In this document: positions 26,255 through 34,409 of the stretch, piece by piece
Position numbering within the stretch: the stretch's first letter is position 1
How the letters are laid out: each line of letters opens with the position of its first letter
Origin: Streptomyces sp. SID13726
GTDB taxonomy: Bacteria; Actinomycetota; Actinomycetes; Streptomycetales; Streptomycetaceae
DNA length: 64,000 nt
Direction: 5' to 3'
NCBI RefSeq assembly: GCF_010548375.1
Contig: NZ_JAAGLY010000018.1
Span: forward strand, 1-64,000
The notes under the pieces: generated by a model
Told to the model about the DNA's origin: nothing
What the model saw: only the letters and a program-made list of their open reading frames with translations
Database searches by the model: none
Made by a program: the position numbers and the translations under genes

Positions 26255-26270
26255 ATTTTGTACCTGCAAG
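26255..26270. promoter_or_regulatory. Candidate TetR box upstream of tetR (copy 2)
   Basis: ATTTTGTACCTGCAAG is the inverted form of the box at 25596-25610 and lies 18 bp before the TetR start. Confidence 0.55.
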
Positions 26271-26312
26271 TCAAATACTCGCTGTCGGCCAGGCAGGCGA
26301 GCTCTCGAGCGG

Positions 26313-27173
26313 CTACGGAGCCGGTTCGCCGGACAGGAGTGTGAGGGCTCCGAACCAGAGCACGCCCGGGTTGATGCGCTCGGGATGGAGTCTCGTCATC
26401 GCCTCGAAGAACTCCATCGATGTGTGGGAGTGCTCCAGCTGCCGGTCCACGTCGTCGAGGTAGCGCCGAGTGCGGCCAATGTCGGCAGGGTCGTCCGGAC
26501 GGGTGGGGTCCTTGTGACTGGACACCACGAACTCCGCCCCCAGCGCCTCCACTTGGTCGAGAGCGCGTCGCCAGGCGTCGCGGCCTCCGCCCGCGGATTC
26601 CGCGAGCGAGAGGTGCACGCCGTTGTAGACGACGTCGCCGGCGACAGCCAGCTTCAGACTCGGTACCCAGAGCACAGTCGTGTCGTCGCTGTCACTGTGA
26701 CCGACCTCGACCGGGATGAGCGTGTGCCCCTCCAGGCTCAGCCCCTCCTCGCCGACGACCTTCACGTCGACCGGGCCCGTGGAGATCCGGCCGGGGAACA
26801 GCGTGCCCCAGAACTCCTCACGGGACTCGGCGGTGGCGAGAGTGTCCATGTGCGCCTTTGTCCCGGCCGTCGCACGGACCACGGCGTCCGGGAAGCGTTC
26901 GAGGACGACGGGAGCGCCGAGCCAGTGGTCGCCGTGGCCGTGCGTGATGTAGATCTCCGTGACAGTCCGGCCGGTCTTCTCCGCCCAGGCGACCACCTCG
27001 CGGGCGGTGTCGGTGGTGAAGGGCGGATCGACGAGGACCGCGTCGTGCTCGCCGTAGATCAGGGTCGTCGCGGTGGGTGACCACACCATCGGCTCCCCGT
27101 CGGGAAGGTTCAGGGTGCCGCTGCTCTGCGAAATCGCCGGCGTCACGAACACTTCATACGCCAACCCGCTCAT
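26313..27173 (-). CDS. Metallo-beta-lactamase-fold hydrolase
   Basis: This 286-aa protein starts at the ATG at 27173, behind GGGAGGGAC; an ATG 15 bp upstream has no ribosome site. Zinc ligands are seen in HGHGDH (78-83), H159 (GHSDSDD), D180 (AGDVVYN) and a C-terminal SSHKD. It belongs to the general MBL-fold group related to quorum-quenching lactonases and glyoxalase II-like proteins. No signal peptide is present, so a secreted antibiotic-resistance enzyme is unlikely. It is followed by the fused oxidoreductase gene 35 bp upstream on the same strand, so the two may be co-transcribed. Confidence 0.9.
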   Translation of the reverse strand: MSGLAYEVFVTPAISQSSGTLNLPDGEPMVWSPTATTLIYGEHDAVLVDPPFTTDTAREVVAWAEKTGRTVTEIYITHGHGDHWLGAPVVLERFPDAVVRATAGTKAHMDTLATAESREEFWGTLFPGRISTGPVDVKVVGEEGLSLEGHTLIPVEVGHSDSDDTTVLWVPSLKLAVAGDVVYNGVHLSLAESAGGGRDAWRRALDQVEALGAEFVVSSHKDPTRPDDPADIGRTRRYLDDVDRQLEHSHTSMEFFEAMTRLHPERINPGVLWFGALTLLSGEPAP

Positions 27174-27208
27174 GTGTCCCTCCCTCATATCAGTACGACC
27201 CTGGGCCG

Positions 27209-28960
27209 TCAGAACATCGTGTTGTCGTTGGCGGAAGCCTCCGGGACGTCCTGCGACGCGTCCCAGTGCTCGACGACCCTCTCGTCCCGCACCCGGAAGA
27301 GGTCGATGACGGCCCGCCCGCGCTCCCCCGGCCCCTCGACGTAGTGGCTCTGGACGGCGACCAGATCGCCCTCGGCGATGACTCGCTTCGGCGCCACGCT
27401 CAGCTGCGGGAACCGCTCGAAGTACGCGGCGAGGCCGGTCTTCACACCCGCCGGCCCCTCGGGGATGTTCGGGCTGTGCTCGTGATAATCGGTGCCCAGG
27501 TACTCGTCGACGGCCGCCAGGTCCTTGCGAACCAGAAGCCGGTCCACGTAGTCGGTGACGAGCTTCTTGTTGCGCGCGGTGAACTGCCGCTGGCCGGGCG
27601 CGTCGGTCTGCGGGGCACTGAGGGTGGCGAACATGTCGTTGCCGTTGGCCGTGGTCGCCGGTGCCTCCTGGAGGATGTCCCAGTGCTCGGCGATCCTTCC
27701 GTCCTGGAAACGGAAGATGTCGAAGACGGCGAGCCCGGGGGTGCCGGGAACCAGGACACCGTGGGAGTGCAGGAGCACCAGGTCTCCTTCGGTGACGACC
27801 CGCTTCTCCTCGTACGTGGCGTCCGGGAACTGCTGCTGCCAGGCGGCGCCGAAGGCCTTCATGGCCTCGGGGCCGTCGGGGGCCAGCGGGTTGTGCTGGA
27901 TGTAGTCCGGTCGCACGTTGCGGTCGATGACACCGTGGTTGTTGCCCTCGAACGCGGCCCGGAGAGTCTGGGCGGCGATCCGTCCCTTGTCGGTCCCGTC
28001 CACGGTCAGCACGATCTTGCCGGTCGTGCGGCCGGTCTCGCCGAGAGCGTGGGCCTTGGCGGCTTCGGCCAGCGGGAACGTCGCCTCGATGTGGGCGTGC
28101 AGGGCGCCGTCCTCGACGAGGTCGGCGATGGCCTTCATGCCCGCCTGGTCCGCCTCCACGAGGAGGGACTCGAAGCGGACGCCGCGTTCTGCGAACTTCG
28201 CCAACTCGTCGGGGCCGACAGGTACCGGCAGGATCGAGACGAGGGTGCCACCCGGGCGCAGAACAGCGAGGGAGCGCGCGCGGGCGTCGGCATCCAGCGA
28301 GACCGGGTCGAGGACGACGTCGACGTCCTTGACGGCCTCGGTGATGTCGACCGTGTGATAGTCGATGGCCTCGTCCACCCCGAGGGAACGCAGGAAGTCA
28401 TGCTTGGCGGCGCTGGCCGTGCCGATGACATACGCGCCACGGGACTTGGCGATCTGGACGGCGAGATGGCCGACGCCCCCGGCTGCCGCGTGGATGAACA
28501 CCCGCTGCCCGGGCTGGACGTCGGCGGTGTCCACGAGTGCCTGGTACGCGGTCAGGGCGGCCAACGGGATGGCGCCGGCCTGGATGTGGTCGATCCCGGC
28601 GGGCTTGTGGACGAAGGAACGGGCGGGAGCGGTCACGTACTCGGCATGGGCTCCGACCCCGTGCGGGTAGGGCAGCATGCCGAAGACCTCATCTCCCGGC
28701 TTGAAGGTGGTGACGCCGGTGCCGACAGCCTCGACGACTCCGGAGACGTCCCAGCCGAGGATGAGCGGCAGGCGGTCGATGGTCAGGGCCTGGGCTCGGT
28801 TCCACCAGTCGGTCGGGTTGACGCCCGCGGCACGGACGGCGATCAGGATTTCGCTCAACCCCGGCTCGGGCCGGGGCAGTTCGACCTCCTTGAGCACCTC
28901 GGGGGAACCGTGGGTCTCCTGTCGGATGGCACGCATGGTGGCAGTGTTGTTATTCGTCAT
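27209..28960 (-). CDS. Fusion of quinone oxidoreductase (MDR) and two SnoaL-like domains
   Basis: This 583-aa protein starts at the ATG at 28960. Residues 1-325 are a zinc-free MDR/quinone oxidoreductase with NADPH loop AAAGGVGHLAVQ (158-169). From about 330 two consecutive SnoaL-like domains follow, each ending in a strand with FRxxDxRxxEHWD. The second repeats the first (PDYIQHNPLAPDG versus TDYHEHSPNIPEG). SnoaL-like domains act on small molecules as cyclases, isomerases or hydrolases. The fusion suggests reduction coupled to a second step on one substrate. The two-SnoaL part is paralogous to the product of 30302-31258, and promoter plus first codons are also shared. One protein or a read-through of two ancestral genes are both possible; the frame is open throughout. 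Confidence 0.85.
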   Translation of the reverse strand: MTNNNTATMRAIRQETHGSPEVLKEVELPRPEPGLSEILIAVRAAGVNPTDWWNRAQALTIDRLPLILGWDVSGVVEAVGTGVTTFKPGDEVFGMLPYPHGVGAHAEYVTAPARSFVHKPAGIDHIQAGAIPLAALTAYQALVDTADVQPGQRVFIHAAAGGVGHLAVQIAKSRGAYVIGTASAAKHDFLRSLGVDEAIDYHTVDITEAVKDVDVVLDPVSLDADARARSLAVLRPGGTLVSILPVPVGPDELAKFAERGVRFESLLVEADQAGMKAIADLVEDGALHAHIEATFPLAEAAKAHALGETGRTTGKIVLTVDGTDKGRIAAQTLRAAFEGNNHGVIDRNVRPDYIQHNPLAPDGPEAMKAFGAAWQQQFPDATYEEKRVVTEGDLVLLHSHGVLVPGTPGLAVFDIFRFQDGRIAEHWDILQEAPATTANGNDMFATLSAPQTDAPGQRQFTARNKKLVTDYVDRLLVRKDLAAVDEYLGTDYHEHSPNIPEGPAGVKTGLAAYFERFPQLSVAPKRVIAEGDLVAVQSHYVEGPGERGRAVIDLFRVRDERVVEHWDASQDVPEASANDNTMF

Positions 28961-28996
28961 GCGTTCAGCATCGCCACCCGGCGCCATGGACCGCCA

Positions 28997-29010
28997 TGGC
29001 ACGAATGCCA
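28997..29010. promoter_or_regulatory. AdpA-like operator, perfect dyad TGGCA-N4-TGCCA
   Basis: TGGCACGAATGCCA lies 37 bp upstream of the fused oxidoreductase gene. It fits the AdpA consensus TGGCSNGWWY in nine of ten positions. A diverged copy, TGGCATGAATGACA, lies at 31369-31382 in front of the AdpA-like regulator gene and its divergent SnoaL gene, in the same context. Confidence 0.55.
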
Positions 29011-29079
29011 AGTTTTAACGGGATCACGCCATGCGGGTGGTCGCTGCGGCGTCGAACCCGGGTACCTCGGCCTGGAGTA

Positions 29080-29175
29080 CTGGTGAACTACACGATCCCC
29101 TTCATGGCCGAGGGCGGCAGCGTCATCAACATGTCCCCGATGGTCGGCATGGCCGGTCAGCCGACGACGGCCGAG
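29080..29175 (+). pseudogene. Fragment of a short-chain dehydrogenase gene
   Basis: About 30 codons read YTIPFMAEGGSVINMSPMVG and then GMAGQP. This matches the SDR segment from the helix before the active site through the strand with the catalytic serine (usual form GGSIINxSS). Neither a Rossmann start nor the YxxxK follows, so it is a leftover. It lies in the gap where the duplicated promoter region (see 28997) once faced another gene. Confidence 0.6.
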
Positions 29176-29205
29176 CGGTCCTGGTGGCCGCCCGGCCGGA
29201 CCGGG

Positions 29206-30123
29206 TCAGATCGTGGTCTTGTCGCGGATCCACGCACCGATCTGCGCGATGGCGGCGTCGGCTTCCGGAACGCGGCCGGCGCCGAGCACGTAGGAGTGCT
29301 GGCCTCCGTGGACCACGACGGTCGCGGTGTCGATCCCGGCGTTGCTGACGCGGGCGGCGAACTCCTCGTCCTCGCCCGCGAGAACCTCGTACGTCCCCCA
29401 GGAGACGAGGGTCGGGGGCAGACCACTCAGGTCTGCCCGGTTCAAGTTGATCCTCGCATCCGTGAACTCGATGCCCGTGCCGCCGAGCCAGGACTCCCGG
29501 AAGAACTGCAGTATTTCCCTGCTGAGCATCTTGTCCGTCTCGGCGTTGGTCTCCATGGTCTTGCTGGCGATCTCAAGGTCGCACCAGGGAGAGATCGACA
29601 CGATGGCGCCGGGCAGCGGCTGCTTCTTGTCGCGGAGGCGAAGCGCCAGAGCGACGGCGAGGAACCCGCCGATGGAGTGACCGATCGAGATGATGTTCCC
29701 GGCCGCATACCCTTCGGAGAGCAGCCAGTTGAAGGCCGACTCCATGTCGTCGAGTTGCGCCGGGTACTTGTGCTCCGGCGACCGCCGGAAGTCCAGGACC
29801 AGCACGGGAGCCCCTGCGGCCTTGGCGATATGACCGCCGACCTTTCGGTCGACGAACGCCGACGACAGAACGGAGCCGCCTGAGTGACCGTGCAGGAGGA
29901 CGTAGTCGGTGTTGGCGCCGACCGGTTCGCACCAGATCCCCAGGACGCCGCCCGCGTCGACTTCCTTGTAGGTGACGCCTTCCGGCTCGCGGGCCTTGAG
30001 GTGGACCGACTCCACCCGAGTGCGCAGCGCATCCACTTCCGACTCGGGAACGGCCAGTTGGGCCATCCAGTCCGCGAACGCGATCGCTTCCGGGCTCAGT
30101 TCAACTGCGGCGTGATCAGACAC
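29206..30123 (-). CDS. Alpha/beta hydrolase of the HSL (fold-3) type
   Basis: This 305-aa protein starts at the GTG at 30123, with GGAGGTG 4 bases upstream. The oxyanion motif HGHSGG (78-83, HGGG-like), nucleophile S150 in GHSIGG and DFRRSPEHKYPAQLDD (111-126, HSL signature) are present. The catalytic acid lies in a region near GTYEVLAGED, and the histidine in GGQHSY. Members are esterases or carboxylesterases of small esters. It lies between the fused oxidoreductase and the secreted SnoaL protein, all on the minus strand, with 178 bp upstream for its own promoter. Confidence 0.9.
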   Translation of the reverse strand: MSDHAAVELSPEAIAFADWMAQLAVPESEVDALRTRVESVHLKAREPEGVTYKEVDAGGVLGIWCEPVGANTDYVLLHGHSGGSVLSSAFVDRKVGGHIAKAAGAPVLVLDFRRSPEHKYPAQLDDMESAFNWLLSEGYAAGNIISIGHSIGGFLAVALALRLRDKKQPLPGAIVSISPWCDLEIASKTMETNAETDKMLSREILQFFRESWLGGTGIEFTDARINLNRADLSGLPPTLVSWGTYEVLAGEDEEFAARVSNAGIDTATVVVHGGQHSYVLGAGRVPEADAAIAQIGAWIRDKTTI

Positions 30124-30301
30124 AGGGCACCTCCATGGGGCCTTTGTCGGGCACACCCGGCCCGCATGGCCCTTCCCTTTCGGGAACGCGTCAGCAGCGA
30201 GGACCTCTTAAGGGGGGTGCAGCCGATTCGGACGTCACATACGTACGCTGAGTTCGTAAATCGTTGCGGCCGCAGCCGTGGCGGTCACGGCCTGCCGGCC
30301 G

Positions 30302-31258
30302 TCAGAACATCGTGTTGTTGTTGGCGGAGGTCTCCGGCACGTCCTGCACGACGTCCCAGTGCTCGACGATCCTCCCGCCCCTCACCCGGAAGAGATCCAC
30401 GACCGCCTGGCCCCGCTCGCCGGGCACGTTGACGGTGTGGAGGTGGACGGCCACCAGATCACCCTCGGCGATCACCCGCTTGGGAGTGGCCACCAACTGC
30501 GGAAACTGTGCGAAGTAGGCACCCAGTCCGGCCTTCGCGCCCGCCACACCGTCGGGGATGTAGGGGTTGTGCTGGTGATACTCGGGGCCCACGTAGGTGT
30601 CGATGGCGGACAGATCCTTCTTCACCAGGTACTGCTCGACGAACGCGGTGACCAGCTTCTTGTTGTACTCGGTGAGCCGCGCGGGGCCCGGCGCCCCGGT
30701 CCGGGGCCGGCTGATCGTGGAGAACATGTCGTTGCCGTTGGCCGTGGTCGCCGGCACGTCCTGCACCACGTCCCAGTGCTCGGCGATCCTCCCGCCCCGG
30801 AAGCGGAAGATGTCGAACACGGCGATACCGCGCGTGCCGGGGGTCAGGACGACGTGGGAATGCACGAGCACCAGGTCACCCTCGGAGATGACCCGCCTGA
30901 TGTCGAACCTGGCATGCGGGTACTGCCCTCGGAAGGCGGCCCCGAAGGCTTTGAGCGCCTCGGCGCCGTCGGGGGCCAGCGGGCTGTGCTGGATGTAGTC
31001 CGGCCGCACGAAACGGTCGACCACCGAGGTGTCGCCCCGCTCGAACACGCCCCTCATGACCTGGACCACGACAGCCTTCTGGTAGCCGAGGCGGGCACTT
31101 TCGCCGTACCCGGCGACGGGGGTCCCCGCCACTCGGCCGTGGCCGGGAGTCCGGGAGAGTGCGGAAGCTGTCGAGGGGACGGCGGCGGCACCGGTGAGAG
31201 CGACGGCCATGATCGCGGCGGCGAGGGTACGACGGCGGACGGACGTGGTGGTGTTCAC
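30302..31258 (-). CDS. Exported protein with two SnoaL-like domains
   Basis: This 318-aa protein starts at the GTG at 31258. It has a signal peptide with RRR at 8-10, a hydrophobic core at 12-26 and an Ala-x-Ala site near 31-33; the motif VRRRTL could also serve Tat export. Two SnoaL-like domains follow, each closely related to one in the fused protein of 27209-28960 (both share PDYIQH.PLAPDG, FDIFRF..GRIAEHWD and a C-terminal NNTMF). An in-frame ATG at 31333 would add 25 residues that match the first codons of the fused oxidoreductase (MTN.TATMR.I.Q, then SPE). This looks like a relic of that gene's start, now 5' leader. It is divergent from the AdpA-like regulator. Confidence 0.85.
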   Translation of the reverse strand: MNTTTSVRRRTLAAAIMAVALTGAAAVPSTASALSRTPGHGRVAGTPVAGYGESARLGYQKAVVVQVMRGVFERGDTSVVDRFVRPDYIQHSPLAPDGAEALKAFGAAFRGQYPHARFDIRRVISEGDLVLVHSHVVLTPGTRGIAVFDIFRFRGGRIAEHWDVVQDVPATTANGNDMFSTISRPRTGAPGPARLTEYNKKLVTAFVEQYLVKKDLSAIDTYVGPEYHQHNPYIPDGVAGAKAGLGAYFAQFPQLVATPKRVIAEGDLVAVHLHTVNVPGERGQAVVDLFRVRGGRIVEHWDVVQDVPETSANNNTMF

Positions 31259-31368
31259 AGGGCTCACTTCTTCGAACTCAGGGGAGTCGTAAGCATCTTG
31301 GCCAATGACCCGCATGGTGGCGGTGTTCGTCATGCGTTCAGCGTGGCTGCCGCCACCGTCCGGTACCA

Positions 31369-31382
31369 TGGCATGAATGACA
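31369..31382. promoter_or_regulatory. AdpA-like operator copy 2
   Basis: TGGCATGAATGACA sits between the exported SnoaL protein gene and the AdpA-like regulator gene. It matches the site at 28997-29010 in 12 of 14 positions and keeps the first half (TGGCATGAAT). Confidence 0.5.
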
Positions 31383-31402
31383 ACTATCGACGGGATCCTG
31401 CC

Positions 31403-32398
31403 ATGACAGCCGTCCACCGCGTCGTCGTCCTGGCCGTCGACGGTGTATATCCTTTCGAGCTGGGCATTCCCAGCCGGGTCTTCGGGGCCGCAGACGGCCG
31501 CTACGAGGTCCGCACCTGTACCGTCGACGGCCGCCCGGTCCGTACCAACTCCGACTTCTCGATCACCGTCGAGCACGGCCCGGAGGCACTGCGCACCGCC
31601 GACACCGTCGTCATCCCACCCTTCGTCACCACCGCCGTGACCCGGGAGGTGCCCCAGGCCGTGGTGGAGGCACTCGCCGCCACGGCTCCCGGCACCCGCC
31701 TCGTATCGATCTGCACCGGCGCCTTCGTGCTGGCCGCCGCGGGGCTCCTCGACGGCCGACCGGCCACCACCCACTGGGTGGTCACGGACCTTTTCCGCGA
31801 ATGGTTCCCCAAAGTCGCACTGGACCCGGACGTCCTGTTCATCGACGACGGTGACGTACTCACCTCGGCCGGCGCCGCCTCCGGCCTCGACGTCTGCCTG
31901 CACATCATCCGCAAGGACCACGGCAGCGAAGTCGCCAACCAGGTGGCCCGCATGTGCATCGTCCCCCCATGGCGCGACGGAGGACAGGCGCAGTTCATCC
32001 AGCACCCGGTGCCCGAGACCACAGCCAGCGGAACGGCCACCGCCCGCCAGTGGGCGCTGGAGAACCTCTACGAGCCGATGACCTTGACGGACCTGGCAGA
32101 GCGCTCCCACATGAGCCTGCGCACCTTCGCCCGCCGCTTCACCGAAGAGGTGGGCATGAGCCCGGGGCGCTGGCTGATCCAGCAGCGCGTCGACCGGGCA
32201 CGACACCTCCTGGAAACCACCGACCTGCCGGTGGACGAGATCGCGGGTCAAGTCGGCTTCGCAGGCGGCACATCGCTACGAGAACACCTGCATGCCGCCA
32301 TCGGCGTCTCACCGCTCGCCTACCGGCGCACTTTCCGCGGCGCCCCGTCCCCCAACCCGCCGAGCACCACCGCGCATACCGCTCTGCGAACGCGGTAG
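31403..32398 (+). CDS. AdpA/GlxA-like AraC-family regulator
   Basis: This 331-aa protein has an N-terminal DJ-1/PfpI-type domain (residues 1-180, C104 in SICTGAFVLAAAG at the nucleophile elbow) and a C-terminal AraC HTH (about 220-315: TLTDLAERSHMSLRTFARRF and VGFAGGTSLREHLHAAIGVSP). The same layout is found in AdpA and GlxA/FtrA activators. The ATG at 31403 is taken; an ATG 30 bp upstream is possible. It is divergent from the exported SnoaL protein with an AdpA-like box between them and a second such box before the fused SnoaL gene. It probably activates both. Confidence 0.9.
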   Translation: MTAVHRVVVLAVDGVYPFELGIPSRVFGAADGRYEVRTCTVDGRPVRTNSDFSITVEHGPEALRTADTVVIPPFVTTAVTREVPQAVVEALAATAPGTRLVSICTGAFVLAAAGLLDGRPATTHWVVTDLFREWFPKVALDPDVLFIDDGDVLTSAGAASGLDVCLHIIRKDHGSEVANQVARMCIVPPWRDGGQAQFIQHPVPETTASGTATARQWALENLYEPMTLTDLAERSHMSLRTFARRFTEEVGMSPGRWLIQQRVDRARHLLETTDLPVDEIAGQVGFAGGTSLREHLHAAIGVSPLAYRRTFRGAPSPNPPSTTAHTALRTR

Positions 32399-33212
32399 CG
32401 AGCCGGCCCCGGCATCGGAGCCTTTCCGCGAACCGGGAACGAGCGCCACGATCACGTCCGGCATCTGAGGTGCTGTTCCCTTCTCGACGTCAGTCGACGC
32501 GTGGACAACAGACAGGGCAAACCCTGCCCATAGCTACGAGGCGGCCCGTTCAACACGAAGTGGGCCGACGATGCGCTCACCGCAACGATCGCGGACGCCG
32601 ACAGCACTCCCACGAAGTCGTCGCACGCCTCGGCCTCACGGGCACCGTGCCCGAAGCGCTGCGACAGCAGGCAGCGGCCGGCGAACAGGACACCCTGGCC
32701 GCCAGGCCCTGCGCATCGAGTACGGCCCGCACGGCGGCCGGTGCCGAAAGTCCTTGCCGGCTTGCTTGCTTCACCCTGCAGTGCAGCAAGCGGGAGACTT
32801 CCCGGATCGCTGCGGGGGCGGTACCCGGTCCTGGGCGCCTTCTGCATCTCCGCCAAACCGCGGACGATGGAACGGCTCGGCGCGAACCGGGACTGAGGGT
32901 CAGCCTGGGCGACTGGGCACTGGAGGAACTCCTCAACTCACCGCAGGGGCCCTCTTGCTACCTTCACCCCCCTCCTTTAGTATTACGATCATCAGTTTAA
33001 GTTCGAGGGCCCGCAGCATGGACAACGGACTTGCCACAACAGCCTCCTGCCTCCCCTGTGACGTTCCTCGGCCTCGATGCACCCCTGGGACGTCATCCGC
33101 CTTTCCACCGACCCGCACGTGGCGCCAACTCCGTCGGCGCCTTCCGCCGACTCAGCAAGGCGGAGGCTCCTCCGCTTCTCGCCGCAGAAACAGCCGAAGG
33201 CCCCTTGGAACC
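32399..33212. other. Non-coding stretch between AraC and TetR genes
   Basis: In 814 bp no open frame has a credible start or family. The piece around 32600-32700 (HEVVARLGLTGTVPEALRQQ in one frame) looks like a short remnant of a coding sequence but changes frame. The region near 32970-33000 is AT-rich and could contain the promoter of the TetR gene downstream. Confidence 0.5.
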
Positions 33213-33788
33213 ATGTCGATCCGTGACACACCCAAACCCATCCGCGCGGACGCCGCACGCAACCGCGCCCGCCTGCTCGACGCCGCGCGCATCGCGTTCG
33301 CATCCGAGGCGCCGGTGTCCCTGAAGCAGATTGCGCGGGACACCGGTGTGGGGATAGGCACGCTGTACCGGCACTTCCCCACGCGAGAAGCACTGGTCGA
33401 AGCGATCTACCAGCAGGAGCTCGACCAGCTGTGCGCCGAGGCCGAGGCCCTCCTCCGCATCGAAGATCCAGCTCACGCACTGCGCAGCTGGATGGACCGC
33501 TTCGCCGACTACGCGAGTACAAGACAAGAGACGGCGGACGCGCTGCGCGCCGTTCTCGCATCCGACATCGTGACCGCGTCACCGGCACGCGCACAGCTTC
33601 GCGCCGCGGTGCAAGCCATCCTTGATGCCGGAACAGCCGCCGGGACGCTGCGCGACGATGTCCACGCCGAGGACATCGTCGTCACGCTCGTCGGCATGTT
33701 CACCACGACCTCATCGGCAGGCGGGCGCGGCCAGTTGGGCCGCATGCTTGACCTGCTGATGGATGCCGTCCGGTGTCCGGCTGCATGA
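33213..33788 (+). CDS. TetR-family regulator
   Basis: This 191-aa protein starts at the ATG at 33213. The HTH lies at about 15-60 (RARLLDAARIAFASEA and GVGIGTLYRHFPTREALVEAIY), followed by a C-terminal domain of the SbtR type. A long open frame reaches far upstream but is not supported. No divergent gene faces it; its neighbour downstream is a decayed regulator of the opposite strand. Target and ligand are unknown. Confidence 0.88.
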   Translation: MSIRDTPKPIRADAARNRARLLDAARIAFASEAPVSLKQIARDTGVGIGTLYRHFPTREALVEAIYQQELDQLCAEAEALLRIEDPAHALRSWMDRFADYASTRQETADALRAVLASDIVTASPARAQLRAAVQAILDAGTAAGTLRDDVHAEDIVVTLVGMFTTTSSAGGRGQLGRMLDLLMDAVRCPAA

Positions 33789-33799
33789 GGGGTCCGAGC

Positions 33800-34215
33800 T
33801 GGAGCCGCCGAGGAGCCATCCGCCAACCGATCGAGCGGACCATCTCCAGCTCGGCCCCAGGTTTGCGGGCCGAAGCCAGCCTGGACCGGTCGCTGCTGCT
33901 CATGCCGGTCAACTGCCCCGTATCGATGAGGTGCAGGCGACGCGGGACAGCGCTTGGCGGCGTCCGCACGGCGGCCGGTCTCGCCAAACAGGGCGGCGGC
34001 TGGGTATCCGACGCGCGCCCCGGTTCGGCACAGGCGCGGACGAAGCCCCTCACGTCCGCAGAAGCCGGGCGTCAAAGTGCCGTATCTCGCGGCGCGTGCG
34101 AGCTCCTCTACGACGATGTCGGCGACGAGGCCGCCCTTGGACGCGAAATGAGAAATGAGCGCAGGAGCCTCTGCTGGCCAACCGGTATCCGACATCAGCG
34201 TGGATGCCGGAGCCG
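33800..34215 (-). pseudogene. Decayed TetR-family regulator gene
   Basis: On the minus strand ALISHFASKGGLVADIVVEE (around 34135-34165) matches the end of a TetR HTH and first C-terminal helix. The reading then passes out of frame near 34050, where another frame continues with RGFVRACAEPGR, a typical TetR continuation. No start codon with an intact first helix is left. It would have been divergent from the amidase gene, as expected for its repressor. Confidence 0.45.
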
Positions 34216-34409
34216 TCGGTCCTGTCCCGCCTGAACCGTCGACCGGGCATCTCGATGGTCCCTTCCCGTGCCGTCCGCCCGTGCCGCGCCGCAGAATCCC
34301 CCTCCGCAAAGTCATTGCCTTGCACCCGCCCCAGGCCTATGGTCTGCCGAATGTAATATTATGGCCGCCATTCAATTCGGCGCCGTCAGAGTCAGAGATG
34401 AGGCATGCC

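Noticed and set aside
30302..32251. 649-aa open frame extending upstream of the exported SnoaL protein
   Set aside because: Its first part is antisense to the AraC-type regulator; the signal peptide fixes the real start near 31258.
33509..34315. Intact TetR gene on the minus strand
   Set aside because: The HTH lacks its first helices and the frame breaks near 34050, so I list it as a pseudogene only.
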